Assembly (NCBI GenBank): GCA_903892315.1
Contig: CAITHY010000008.1
Location: 1-5,371 of the forward strand
Length of the DNA stretch: 5,371 nucleotides
Reading direction: 5' to 3'
Origin: an uncultured beta proteobacterium
GTDB lineage: Bacteria; Pseudomonadota; Gammaproteobacteria; Burkholderiales; Burkholderiaceae
Shown here: piece after piece, positions 1 through 5,371 of the stretch
Position numbering within the stretch: the first letter of the stretch is position 1
Layout: the number at the start of each line of letters is the position of its first letter
The notes under the pieces: generated by a model
Seen by the model: only the letters and a program-made list of their open reading frames with translations
The model's database searches: none
Told to the model about the DNA's origin: nothing
Program-made: the position numbers and the translations under genes

Positions 1-117
1 CAGATTAAGAGACTGCAATACTTGCAATACCCCACCTGCGTGCAATTCTGCCGGCTCACCATACCAGGCATCTACGAATACTGACTCTTTTAATGAATTG
101 CTAGGGACATTTGCCAT
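1..117 (-). CDS. N-terminal fragment of a leftward gene, possibly RelA/SpoT-type (p)ppGpp synthetase
   Basis: The minus strand is open from an ATG at 117-115 to the window edge, giving 39 residues that start MANVPSNSLKESVFVDAWYG. The later part (GEPAELHAGGVLQVLQSLNL) resembles the N-terminal helical region of long RelA/SpoT proteins of Burkholderiales, where a histidine is followed by a GV..IL..L.LD pattern. In Burkholderia and Ralstonia relatives I recall a hydrolase of the type fused in the upstream gene lying next to relA, which supports the guess. No catalytic motif of the HD or synthetase domain lies in the window, so the product name is inference. The start lies 27 bases after the stop of the upstream fusion gene with no terminator between them, so co-transcription is likely. 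No clear Shine-Dalgarno sequence precedes the ATG, and a TTG two codons upstream is an alternative start. Confidence 0.5.
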   Translation of the reverse strand, partial: MANVPSNSLKESVFVDAWYGEPAELHAGGVLQVLQSLNL

Positions 118-144
118 TGGCAATAAGGGGTTATTAAGAATTAA

Positions 145-2019
145 TTAACTGAAGAATTCTTTTGCTAAAGCAATCTGCTCAGGTTTCACAAACGCGGGAG
201 CATGTCCCACATTGGGAATCTCAATACTGCGCGCATAAGGATTGACTTTACACATCTGGGCAACCGTAGCAGCAGAAAGCAAGTCAGAGTTACCGCCTCG
301 CACGATCAACATCGGAATATGGATTTGTTTGAATGCATGCCACATCGCCATCTCACCTGCTTTAGCCATGATGGGGTTTACTGATGCAAACGGCACTGAG
401 ATATCTGGGTCGTAATGCATGATCCATTTACCATCTTTCTGAACCAACATAGGGCCGTTATAAATCTCCCACTCTTCAGGAGTGTGCTCACCAAAAGTGG
501 CGCAGATTTCATTCAAACGTTGCAGTGCTTCCGTGCGATCTGAAAAAGTAAATGACTGGCCTACGTATGAGCCCAGGCGTTTAATTGCCTCTGGCTCAAT
601 CTTGGGGCCCACATCATTGATAATCATTCTCCGTATGGGTGAGTTTGGCATTGCGGCATACACCATGCCAATCAAGCCGCCCATAGAAGTTCCCAGCCAA
701 TCCACTTGCGCAACGCCTAACTTCTTAACCAGCGTAGCAATATCCGCAACGTACTGAGGCACGGCATAGAGCATTGGATTTGCTAAGCGATCAGAATCAC
801 CTCTACCCACCACGTCTGGGCAAACCACGTAATAGTCTTTGCTCATCGCCTGTGCAAGCGTCTTAAAGTCACTACCCCGTCTTGTAAGGCCGTGAACACA
901 CAGTAATACTTTATTGCCAGGATTTCCCCAAGCGTGATAAGCCATGAGGTGTGTTGAATCACCGCTAGCGCACTCTACATAAAAAGTGTCACCATCATGA
1001 AACACATTTGCTGCCTGAGCCTCATTATGAATTTCATGCTTTAGATGATCATGCTCATGATCGTGATCGCCCCCCACCTCTTCAGGTTGCAAGGTCACAT
1101 GATCAATGCCATGTTTATCTAAAAGCATCGCGTTGATACGGGCCATGATTTGTGGCCATTCTTGCATATTGGCTATTTCAATATGGCCAATCAAAGCTGG
1201 AAAGCTAGGGGTCATCTCCCACACATGCAAATCATGAACCGCGAGTACGCCCGGAATATTTTTTAAATCAGTGCCGACTTGTAAGTAGTCAATATGAAGA
1301 GGCACACCCTCCATCAGGAAGTGATAAGACTCATGCAGAATCGAGATGGTGGACTTCAGAATGAGCAGTGATACCAGAATAGAGAGAATGGCATCGATAG
1401 GCATCCAGCCGGTAAGCTGAATCACGACACCGGCAATTAATGCCGCAACCGAACCCAATAGATCACCCATGACATGGACTAGTGCTGCACGGGTATTGAC
1501 GCTTTGCTTATCGCGAGACAAAACCCATGCCACAACGATATTCATCAGCAGTCCAATTGCAGCTACAACCGTAACAGTCAAGCCATCTACTTTATGGGGA
1601 TTAGCAAAACGACTGACAGCCTCGATGACGATCCATAACACCAAAGCTAGCATCGCAATACTATTGACAAACGCCGCTAGCGCTTCAGCACGCCCAAAAC
1701 CAAATGAATGCTTCGGAGATGGTGGGCGGCGAGAAATGATTTGCGCCAACAACGCCAGACCTAAAGCTGCAGCATCGGTCACCATATGACCAGCGTCAGA
1801 TATCAACGCTAAAGAATTAGCGAAATACGCAGCAGCACCCTCAACTCCTGAAAATCCTAGAGTGAGAATTAAAGCGATCAACAACAGATTTTGATTCGAG
1901 ACTTGCTTGCTATGGGTGTGTTTTGCATCACCCTTTTTATGGGCGTGGAGCGAAGGATCAATACCAGTGCTCATCTTTGGCGCAGTGGGTTTTGAATGAG
2001 AAAAATGGGATCCTGACAT
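145..2019 (-). CDS. Fusion protein: CDF-family (zinc-type) cation efflux transporter + C-terminal alpha/beta hydrolase
   Basis: A 624-residue intact frame encodes two complete modules. Residues about 45-222 hold six hydrophobic segments of a cation diffusion facilitator. The two metal-site motifs are HMVTD in TM2 (H78, D82) and HVMGD in TM5 (H182, D186), the HD-HD arrangement typical of zinc/proton antiporters of the CzcD/ZitB type. Residues about 228-313 are the cytoplasmic CDF domain (HDLHVW at 262-267, H279, HVTLQPE from 307). A linker at 316-333 carries six histidines. Residues about 345-624 form an alpha/beta hydrolase with oxyanion HG at 376-377, nucleophile elbow GTSMGG (S445), probable acid D579 and catalytic H606. 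The transporter should export Zn2+ or similar ions across the inner membrane with the hydrolase in the cytoplasm; the hydrolase substrate is unknown. Separate CDF proteins are about 300 residues and such hydrolases about 290, so nothing is truncated. The ATG at 2019-2017 has only a weak GGA 6 bases upstream and lies in a hairpin loop; Met16 (1974-1972) is an alternative start. Confidence 0.9.
   Translation of the reverse strand: MSGSHFSHSKPTAPKMSTGIDPSLHAHKKGDAKHTHSKQVSNQNLLLIALILTLGFSGVEGAAAYFANSLALISDAGHMVTDAAALGLALLAQIISRRPPSPKHSFGFGRAEALAAFVNSIAMLALVLWIVIEAVSRFANPHKVDGLTVTVVAAIGLLMNIVVAWVLSRDKQSVNTRAALVHVMGDLLGSVAALIAGVVIQLTGWMPIDAILSILVSLLILKSTISILHESYHFLMEGVPLHIDYLQVGTDLKNIPGVLAVHDLHVWEMTPSFPALIGHIEIANMQEWPQIMARINAMLLDKHGIDHVTLQPEEVGGDHDHEHDHLKHEIHNEAQAANVFHDGDTFYVECASGDSTHLMAYHAWGNPGNKVLLCVHGLTRRGSDFKTLAQAMSKDYYVVCPDVVGRGDSDRLANPMLYAVPQYVADIATLVKKLGVAQVDWLGTSMGGLIGMVYAAMPNSPIRRMIINDVGPKIEPEAIKRLGSYVGQSFTFSDRTEALQRLNEICATFGEHTPEEWEIYNGPMLVQKDGKWIMHYDPDISVPFASVNPIMAKAGEMAMWHAFKQIHIPMLIVRGGNSDLLSAATVAQMCKVNPYARSIEIPNVGHAPAFVKPEQIALAKEFFS
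1003..1005 (-). promoter_or_regulatory. Possible internal GTG start for a free hydrolase
   Basis: Codon 339 of the fusion gene is GTG. On the coding strand an AGG lies 8 bases before it, a usable Shine-Dalgarno spacing. It sits just after the His-rich linker and just before the conserved hydrolase start (FYVECASG). Initiation here would give a 286-residue hydrolase, close to the usual size of free family members. There is no ATG in this frame between residue 298 and residue 359. A role as a start is inference only. Confidence 0.25.
1047..1075 (-). other. G6 run with in-frame G_GGG_GGC heptamer and downstream dyad at the fusion junction
   Basis: On the coding strand, positions 1075-1069 read GGGGGGC, set in the reading frame as GTG-GGG-GGC, which fits the X_XXY_YYZ form of a -1 slippery heptamer. 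Seven bases further on, positions 1062-1047 form a short dyad (GATCAT, GAGC loop, ATGATC). A -1 slip would add Arg-Ser-Arg-Ser and stop at TGA 1057-1055, giving a 321-residue transporter without the hydrolase. The remaining frame stops at TAA 1043-1041. The dyad is AT-rich and partly explained by repeated His (CAT) and Asp (GAT) codons, so it is a weak stimulator at best. The motif is seen directly; frameshifting or length variation here is hypothetical. Confidence 0.3.
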
Positions 2020-2031
2020 AGTGATCCCATT
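2001..2031 (-). promoter_or_regulatory. Perfect 9-bp inverted repeat enclosing the fusion-gene start codon, followed by T5
   Basis: The arms are AATGGGATC and GATCCCATT (2004-2012 and 2023-2031 on the plus strand) with a 10-base spacer that contains the start codon (2017-2019). In the leftward mRNA this can fold as a 9-bp stem with AUG in the loop and the weak ribosome-binding GGGA inside the stem. The coding strand then runs into five T residues (2005-2001), so the element also resembles a weak intrinsic terminator after scoB. It could be a translational hairpin, a partial terminator or attenuator, or a protein-bound operator. The sequence alone does not decide which. Confidence 0.5.
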
Positions 2032-2055
2032 ATTTCATTCATCTGAATAAATTGC

Positions 2056-2706
2056 TCAGAAACCCGTTGTGTCGACAGGGGCTCCTGTCTTGGCAATGAC
2101 CTCTTCTTTGGTCACGCCTGGAGCCAATTCAGTTAGCTTCAAACCTTTAGGGGTGATATCAAGAACACAGAGGTCGGTAATGATCTGGCTAATAACACCC
2201 ACTCCGGTCAAAGGCAATGTGCACTTCGGCAAAATTTTGAGCTCTTCGGTGCCGTCTTTTTTCTTGGCAACGTGCTCCATCAGAACAACAACGTGTTTCA
2301 CACCTGCTACCAAATCCATTGCACCGCCCATGCCTTTAACCATTTTTCCTGGAATCATCCAGTTAGCTAAGTCACCATGTTCGCTCACTTGCATTGCACC
2401 CAGGATCGCGATATTAATTTTTCCACCACGAATCATTCCAAACGAATCGGCAGAAGAAAAAATGGATGAACCAGGCAAAGTTGTAATCGTTTGCTTACCA
2501 GCATTGATTAAGTCTGCATCAATTGTTTCTTCTGTTGGAAACGGTCCAATACCCAATAAACCATTTTCAGACTGGAGCCACACTTCCATATCTTTAGGTA
2601 CATGGTTAGCTACCAATGTAGGCATACCAATACCCAAGTTCACGTAGTAACCGTCTTTTAATTCTTTAGCAGCACGCGCCGCCATTTCATCTCTTGTCCA
2701 AGGCAT
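2056..2706 (-). CDS. scoB: Succinyl-CoA:3-ketoacid CoA-transferase subunit B
   Basis: This 216-residue protein is the beta subunit of a family I CoA-transferase. With ScoA it moves CoA from succinyl-CoA to a 3-oxoacid such as acetoacetate, giving succinate and acetoacetyl-CoA in the cytoplasm. The family signature SENG occurs at 46-49, with E47 the expected catalytic glutamate that forms the enzyme-CoA thioester, followed by the GIGPFP segment (52-57). Conserved stretches such as [14 protein letters not shown] (from about 94) and GGAMDLVAG (from about 126) are also present. The length is full for bacterial B subunits. The ATG is preceded by AGGAAG with a 6-base spacer. It begins 15 bases after the scoA stop, which indicates translation from one transcript. 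The usual alternative names for close relatives are ctfB and atoA; exact acyl specificity (acetoacetate versus 3-oxoadipate) cannot be read from sequence, but the [13 protein letters not shown] A partner favours SCOT. Confidence 0.93.
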   Translation of the reverse strand: MPWTRDEMAARAAKELKDGYYVNLGIGMPTLVANHVPKDMEVWLQSENGLLGIGPFPTEETIDADLINAGKQTITTLPGSSIFSSADSFGMIRGGKINIAILGAMQVSEHGDLANWMIPGKMVKGMGGAMDLVAGVKHVVVLMEHVAKKKDGTEELKILPKCTLPLTGVGVISQIITDLCVLDITPKGLKLTELAPGVTKEEVIAKTGAPVDTTGF

Positions 2707-2721
2707 ATCAATCTTCCTAAA

Positions 2722-3423
2722 TTAAGCTTTTGCAGTCAGAGTGCGCTGTTCAATACGCTTCTCTGGAGTCTTGTGGAGTACCAAACGGTGTACATAGATG
2801 CCGGGCGTATGGATTTGATCGGGATGCAATTGACCGTTCTCGACAATCTCCTCTACTTCAGCAACAGTGATCTTGCCAGCCATTGCAACCACTGGGTTGA
2901 AGTTGCGTGCGGTATAGCGATAAACCAAGTTTCCTGACTTGTCTGCTTTCCAAGCTTTTACAAGAGAGATGTCAGAAACGATTGAACGCTCCATGATGTA
3001 TTTCTCACCATCAAATGTTTTTTCTTCTTTACCGTCTGCAACCAAAGTACCAACACCTGTTTTGGTATAGAAAGCAGGAATTCCGCAACCACCAGCGCGT
3101 AATTTTTCAGCCAAGGTACCTTGAGGCGTAAATTCCAACTCCAGCTCACCTGCTAAGTACTGACGTTCAAATTCTTTGTTTTCACCCACGTATGAGGCAA
3201 CCATCTTTTTTACCTGACGGGAATTGAGCAATAGACCCAAACCAAAACCATCAACGCCTGCATTATTAGCAATCGCAGTAAGGTTCTGAGCACCCAGATC
3301 TTTGACTGCCTGAATCAAAGCTTCAGGAATGCCACAAAGACCAAAGCCACCAACAGCTAATTTCTGTCCGTCTTTTAAGATATCCCTCAGGGCATCCACT
3401 GCCGATGGGTAAGTTTTATTCAT
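2722..3423 (-). CDS. scoA: Succinyl-CoA:3-ketoacid CoA-transferase subunit A
   Basis: This 233-residue protein is the alpha subunit of the same cytoplasmic CoA-transferase as scoB. Signature segments are [10 protein letters not shown] at 25-34, the [22 protein letters not shown] stretch ending at 120 (glycine-rich loop of family A subunits), and ARNFNP at 172-177. Length matches the usual 230-235 residues. I place the start at ATG 3423-3421. It has an AGGA 8 bases upstream, and the protein then begins [20 protein letters not shown], the normal family N-terminus. The frame stays open to a GTG at 3504, but those 27 extra codons have no family character and would cross the probable promoter. The gene is first in the leftward cluster and diverges from ETF-QO. 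Confidence 0.93.
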   Translation of the reverse strand: MNKTYPSAVDALRDILKDGQKLAVGGFGLCGIPEALIQAVKDLGAQNLTAIANNAGVDGFGLGLLLNSRQVKKMVASYVGENKEFERQYLAGELELEFTPQGTLAEKLRAGGCGIPAFYTKTGVGTLVADGKEEKTFDGEKYIMERSIVSDISLVKAWKADKSGNLVYRYTARNFNPVVAMAGKITVAEVEEIVENGQLHPDQIHTPGIYVHRLVLHKTPEKRIEQRTLTAKA

Positions 3424-3431
3424 AACTTTTG

Positions 3432-3435
3432 TCCT
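3432..3435 (-). promoter_or_regulatory. Shine-Dalgarno AGGA that sets the scoA start
   Basis: On the minus strand AGGA lies 8 bases upstream of ATG 3423-3421. It supports this codon as the scoA start rather than the GTG at 3504-3502, which would add 27 residues without family similarity. Confidence 0.6.
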
Positions 3436-3462
3436 AATATTGCCAAAATGGGTAAAAAAGCA

Positions 3463-3491
3463 ATCATAACGCTTCAGACTCCCTAAACTAG
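3463..3491 (-). promoter_or_regulatory. Candidate promoter for scoA-scoB
   Basis: The minus strand carries TATGAT at 3468-3463, one base off the sigma-70 -10 consensus. Transcription would start near 3456, giving a leader of about 33 bases that contains the scoA ribosome-binding site. The hexamer 17 bases upstream (CTAGTT, 3491-3486) is a poor -35 match, so an activator may be needed or the call may be wrong. Confidence 0.3.
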
Positions 3492-3537
3492 GCGGTCTTG
3501 GCACTGAATTGGTTTTTGGCAGTTAGAACTAAACTAT

Positions 3538-3560
3538 TAGGGCTTAAATGCCCTATTTTT
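3538..3560 (+). promoter_or_regulatory. Terminator-like hairpin in the ETF-QO leader
   Basis: TAGGGC (3538-3543) and GCCCTA (3550-3555) form a perfect 6-bp stem with a TTAAAT loop, followed by T5 (3556-3560). No rightward gene lies upstream in the window, so this is in the 5' leader or promoter of ETF-QO, 21 bases before its ATG. It may act as an attenuator, or as a symmetric operator if the transcription start lies downstream. I found no convincing -35/-10 pair for the rightward promoter in 3424-3581. Confidence 0.35.
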
Positions 3561-3570
3561 GAGAAATTTC

Positions 3571-3574
3571 GGAG
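3571..3574 (+). promoter_or_regulatory. Shine-Dalgarno GGAG for ETF-QO
   Basis: GGAG lies 7 bases before ATG 3582. It supports this codon over the out-of-frame ATG four bases later and over the in-frame Met16. Confidence 0.65.
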
Positions 3575-3581
3575 AAATTGA

Positions 3582-5252
3582 ATGAATGCTGCAGAGCTGG
3601 TAGCGCAATTTGGACCTAGAGACTCCATGGACTATGACCTAGTCATCGTTGGAGGTGGACCTGCTGGCTTGTCGGCCGCCATTAAAGCCAAGCAATTAGC
3701 AAACGCTTCCGGCAAAGAGATTAGCGTTTGCGTTCTGGAAAAAGGTTCCGAAATCGGTGCACATATTCTTTCGGGTGCCGTCATGGACCCCAAAGCGCTC
3801 ACCGAATTATTTCCAGACTGGAAAGAGCTGGGTGCTCCATTAGAAACCGAAGTTACTCAAGATCAGTTCCTATTCTTAACCAGCGATAACTCATTTCAAG
3901 TTCCCAACTGGATGTTGCCGCATTGCTTTAAGAACGAAGGCAACTATATTGTGAGTCTAGCTAACGTGACACGTTGGCTAGGACAGCAAGCAGAAAATCT
4001 CGGTGTTGAAATTTTCCCCGGCTTCCCCGCTGCAGAAATTCTCTATAACGAGCAAGGTGCCGTATGCGGAGTCATCACCGGCTCAATGGGTTTGGATAAG
4101 GAAAGCAATCCAACAGATCAGTTTCAGCTTGGCATGGAATTGCGCGGCAAATACACCCTCTTTGCTGAAGGTTCACGTGGTCATCTCGGCAAACAGCTCA
4201 TCGTTAAGTTTGCATTAGATAAAGACGCTGATCCACAAAGCTACGGTATTGGCATCAAGGAACTCTGGGAAGTAGAGCCCTCTAAGAGCAAGCCTGGGCT
4301 GGTTGTACACACGGCTGGCTGGCCTCTGGAGAGCGATACCTATGGCGGCTCATTTCTCTATCACCTTGGCGATAACAAGGTTGCCGTTGGATTGGTTGTA
4401 GGCCTCTCCTATAAGAACCCCTACCTTTCTCCTTTTGAAGAATTCCAGCGCTATAAATTGCATCCGAAGATTCGCGAAACTTTTGAAGGCGGCAAACGCA
4501 TTGCATACGGTGCACGCGCACTGACTGCTGGTGGTTTAAATAGTCTTCCTAAAACCGTATTCCCAGGTGGCGCACTCATTGGTTGCGATGCCGGCTATTT
4601 AAATGCTTCTCGTATCAAAGGAAGTCATGCCGCAATTAAGACGGGCATGCTTGCAGCAGAGGCAGCTGTAGCGGCGATTAATGAAAATCGCTCTGAGGAT
4701 GTTTTGTCTGCATACCCAACTGCATTCCAAAATAGCTGGTTACATACCGAGCTCAATCAAGCGCGTAACTTCAAACCCTGGATGTCCAAGGGGCTCTATG
4801 TTGGCACCTTGATGGTTGGATTGGAGCAAAAACTTTTGGGCGGCAATGTGCCATGGACTGTGCATTTAAAGCACGCAGATCATGAATGCCTCGAGCCAGC
4901 AGCACAGCATAAGCCGATTGATTATCCAAAGCCTGATGGCAAGCTTACGTTTGATCGCCTCTCATCGGTATTTATCTCAAATACAAATCATGCAGAGAAT
5001 CAACCCATTCATTTAACTTTGAAGAATGATTCTGTTCCTGTGGGTGTGAACCTAGAAACCTATGCTGGCCCTGAGCAACGCTACTGCCCTGCTGGTGTCT
5101 ATGAGTTTGTCGAAACCGATGGCAAAGCGCGCTTGCAAATTAATTCGCAAAACTGCGTGCACTGCAAGACTTGCGATATTAAGGATCCGACTCAAAACAT
5201 CGTTTGGGTTACGCCCGAAGGTGGCGGCGGACCAAACTACGCATCCATGTAA
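3582..5252 (+). CDS. Electron transfer flavoprotein-ubiquinone oxidoreductase (ETF-QO)
   Basis: This 556-residue protein matches the full length of mature-type ETF-QO. It takes electrons from reduced electron-transfer flavoprotein and passes them to ubiquinone at the inner face of the cytoplasmic membrane, linking acyl-CoA and amino-acid dehydrogenases to respiration. The N-terminus has the FAD-binding VIVGGGPAGL (21-30) with the acidic end of the fold near E53. A second FAD-contact region is GCDAGYLNASRIKGSHAAIKTG ending at 355. The C-terminal ferredoxin-like part holds the four cluster cysteines C502, C525, C528 and C531 (CPAGVYEF and NCVHCKTCDIKDP) that bind one [4Fe-4S], and ends in the family PEGGGGP motif. 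The segment about 398-420 (KPWMSKGLYVGTLMVGLEQK) is probably part of the membrane-contact surface, by family analogy. ETF subunit genes (etfA, etfB) are not in the window. The gene is followed by its own terminator, so it is probably monocistronic. ETFDH is the eukaryotic name; bacterial symbols vary. Confidence 0.97.
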   Translation: MNAAELVAQFGPRDSMDYDLVIVGGGPAGLSAAIKAKQLANASGKEISVCVLEKGSEIGAHILSGAVMDPKALTELFPDWKELGAPLETEVTQDQFLFLTSDNSFQVPNWMLPHCFKNEGNYIVSLANVTRWLGQQAENLGVEIFPGFPAAEILYNEQGAVCGVITGSMGLDKESNPTDQFQLGMELRGKYTLFAEGSRGHLGKQLIVKFALDKDADPQSYGIGIKELWEVEPSKSKPGLVVHTAGWPLESDTYGGSFLYHLGDNKVAVGLVVGLSYKNPYLSPFEEFQRYKLHPKIRETFEGGKRIAYGARALTAGGLNSLPKTVFPGGALIGCDAGYLNASRIKGSHAAIKTGMLAAEAAVAAINENRSEDVLSAYPTAFQNSWLHTELNQARNFKPWMSKGLYVGTLMVGLEQKLLGGNVPWTVHLKHADHECLEPAAQHKPIDYPKPDGKLTFDRLSSVFISNTNHAENQPIHLTLKNDSVPVGVNLETYAGPEQRYCPAGVYEFVETDGKARLQINSQNCVHCKTCDIKDPTQNIVWVTPEGGGGPNYASM

Positions 5253-5268
5253 AGCAATGCAATACAAC

Positions 5269-5295
5269 AAACCCCGGTTAGATGCCGGGGTTTTT
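5269..5295 (+). terminator. Intrinsic terminator after ETF-QO
   Basis: AAACCCCGG (5269-5277) pairs perfectly with CCGGGGTTT (5285-5293) around a 7-base loop (5278-5284), and the T run extends to 5295. It begins 16 bases after the ETF-QO stop and should separate that transcript from gloA. The A residues on the left arm could give some terminator activity for leftward transcripts too, but no leftward gene is visible to its right. Confidence 0.92.
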
Positions 5296-5299
5296 CATC

Positions 5300-5329
5300 T
5301 CAACACGATTAAATAAATAGCGTTATATT
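5300..5329 (+). promoter_or_regulatory. Candidate gloA promoter
   Basis: TCAACA (5300-5305, four of six bases as in TTGACA) and TATATT (5324-5329, five of six as in TATAAT) are separated by 18 bases, just downstream of the terminator. A start site about 7 bases after the -10 would fall at or next to the gloA ATG, and no Shine-Dalgarno sequence is seen, so the mRNA could be leaderless. The site is short and AT-rich, so a chance match is possible. Confidence 0.35.
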
Positions 5330-5335
5330 TAACCC

Positions 5336-5371
5336 ATGATGATCCTACACACTATGCTTCGCGTCGGCGAC
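5336..5371 (+). CDS. gloA: Lactoylglutathione lyase (glyoxalase I), first 12 codons only
   Basis: The frame from ATG 5336 reads MMILHTMLRVGD to the window end. This aligns without gaps to the start of bacterial GloA (E. coli MRLLHTMLRVGD), including His5, which is a metal ligand in that family. GloA isomerises the methylglyoxal-glutathione hemithioacetal to S-lactoylglutathione in the cytoplasm. A second ATG follows directly at 5339; the first is chosen because it puts the histidine at position 5 as in E. coli. Only the N-terminus is visible, so the remaining metal ligands cannot be checked, but the LHTMLRVGD string is very characteristic. Confidence 0.85.
   Translation, partial: MMILHTMLRVGD

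Noticed and set aside
131..150. AT-rich dyad between the fusion gene and the left-edge gene, considered as a terminator
   Set aside because: It is TTAA/AATT-type low-complexity sequence with no GC stem and no following T run.
1041..1068. Repeated CATGATC-like units considered as a short repeat array or CRISPR remnant
   Set aside because: They are explained by alternating His (CAT) and Asp (GAT) codons in the linker, and there are no regular spacers.
1469..1789. Plus-strand open frame opposite the transporter domain
   Set aside because: The opposite strand encodes conserved CDF membrane segments; the composition here is that of a reverse-complement shadow.
2069..2647. Long open frame on the plus strand opposite scoB (192 codons)
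   Set aside because: It lies wholly antisense to a clear CoA-transferase gene, has no recognisable domain, and is explained by the codon pattern of the real gene.
3424..3504. 27-codon N-terminal extension of scoA from a GTG
   Set aside because: The added residues do not resemble family members, the GTG lacks a good ribosome-binding site, and the ATG at 3423 has AGGA at proper spacing and gives the normal length.
5052..5316. Open frames on both strands overlapping the ETF-QO 3' end and terminator
   Set aside because: They run against or across the conserved iron-sulfur region, and the plus-strand frame reads through the intrinsic terminator. No domain or ribosome-binding support.

Overview
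This window looks like a chromosomal segment of a betaproteobacterium of the order Burkholderiales. The gene content and moderate GC (mid-forties by eye, not counted) fit a Polynucleobacter-like freshwater species best. That assignment is inferred from protein style and gene order, since there is no rRNA or other phylogenetic marker here. All reading frames are intact and I see no insertion sequence, phage gene, tRNA or CRISPR array.

Layout. The left 3.4 kb reads leftward (minus strand) in the order scoA, scoB, a cation-efflux/hydrolase fusion gene, then the 5' end of a further gene cut by the window edge. Spacings are short (15, 36 and 27 bases), so these could be one transcription unit. A 158-base divergent spacer (3424-3581) separates scoA from a rightward gene for electron-transfer flavoprotein:ubiquinone oxidoreductase (ETF-QO). 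ETF-QO ends at 5252 and is followed by a strong intrinsic terminator. The last 36 bases are the first 12 codons of gloA (glyoxalase I).

How the genes relate. ScoA and ScoB form succinyl-CoA:3-ketoacid CoA-transferase, which activates acetoacetate for entry into central metabolism. ETF-QO passes electrons from acyl-CoA and other flavin dehydrogenases into the ubiquinone pool. Both belong to fatty-acid, ketone-body and branched-chain amino-acid catabolism, so their head-to-head arrangement is metabolically sensible. The partial left-edge gene resembles the N-terminus of a betaproteobacterial RelA/SpoT-type (p)ppGpp enzyme, but with only 39 residues this is tentative.

Most unusual item. The 624-residue minus-strand gene joins a complete zinc-type CDF efflux transporter to a complete alpha/beta hydrolase through a histidine-rich linker. 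At the junction is a G6 run that forms an in-frame G_GGG_GGC heptamer with a small dyad 7 bases downstream, and both alternative frames stop within ten codons. A perfect 9-bp inverted repeat also encloses this gene's start codon and is followed by a T run on the coding strand. These are sequence observations; regulatory or frameshifting roles are inference.
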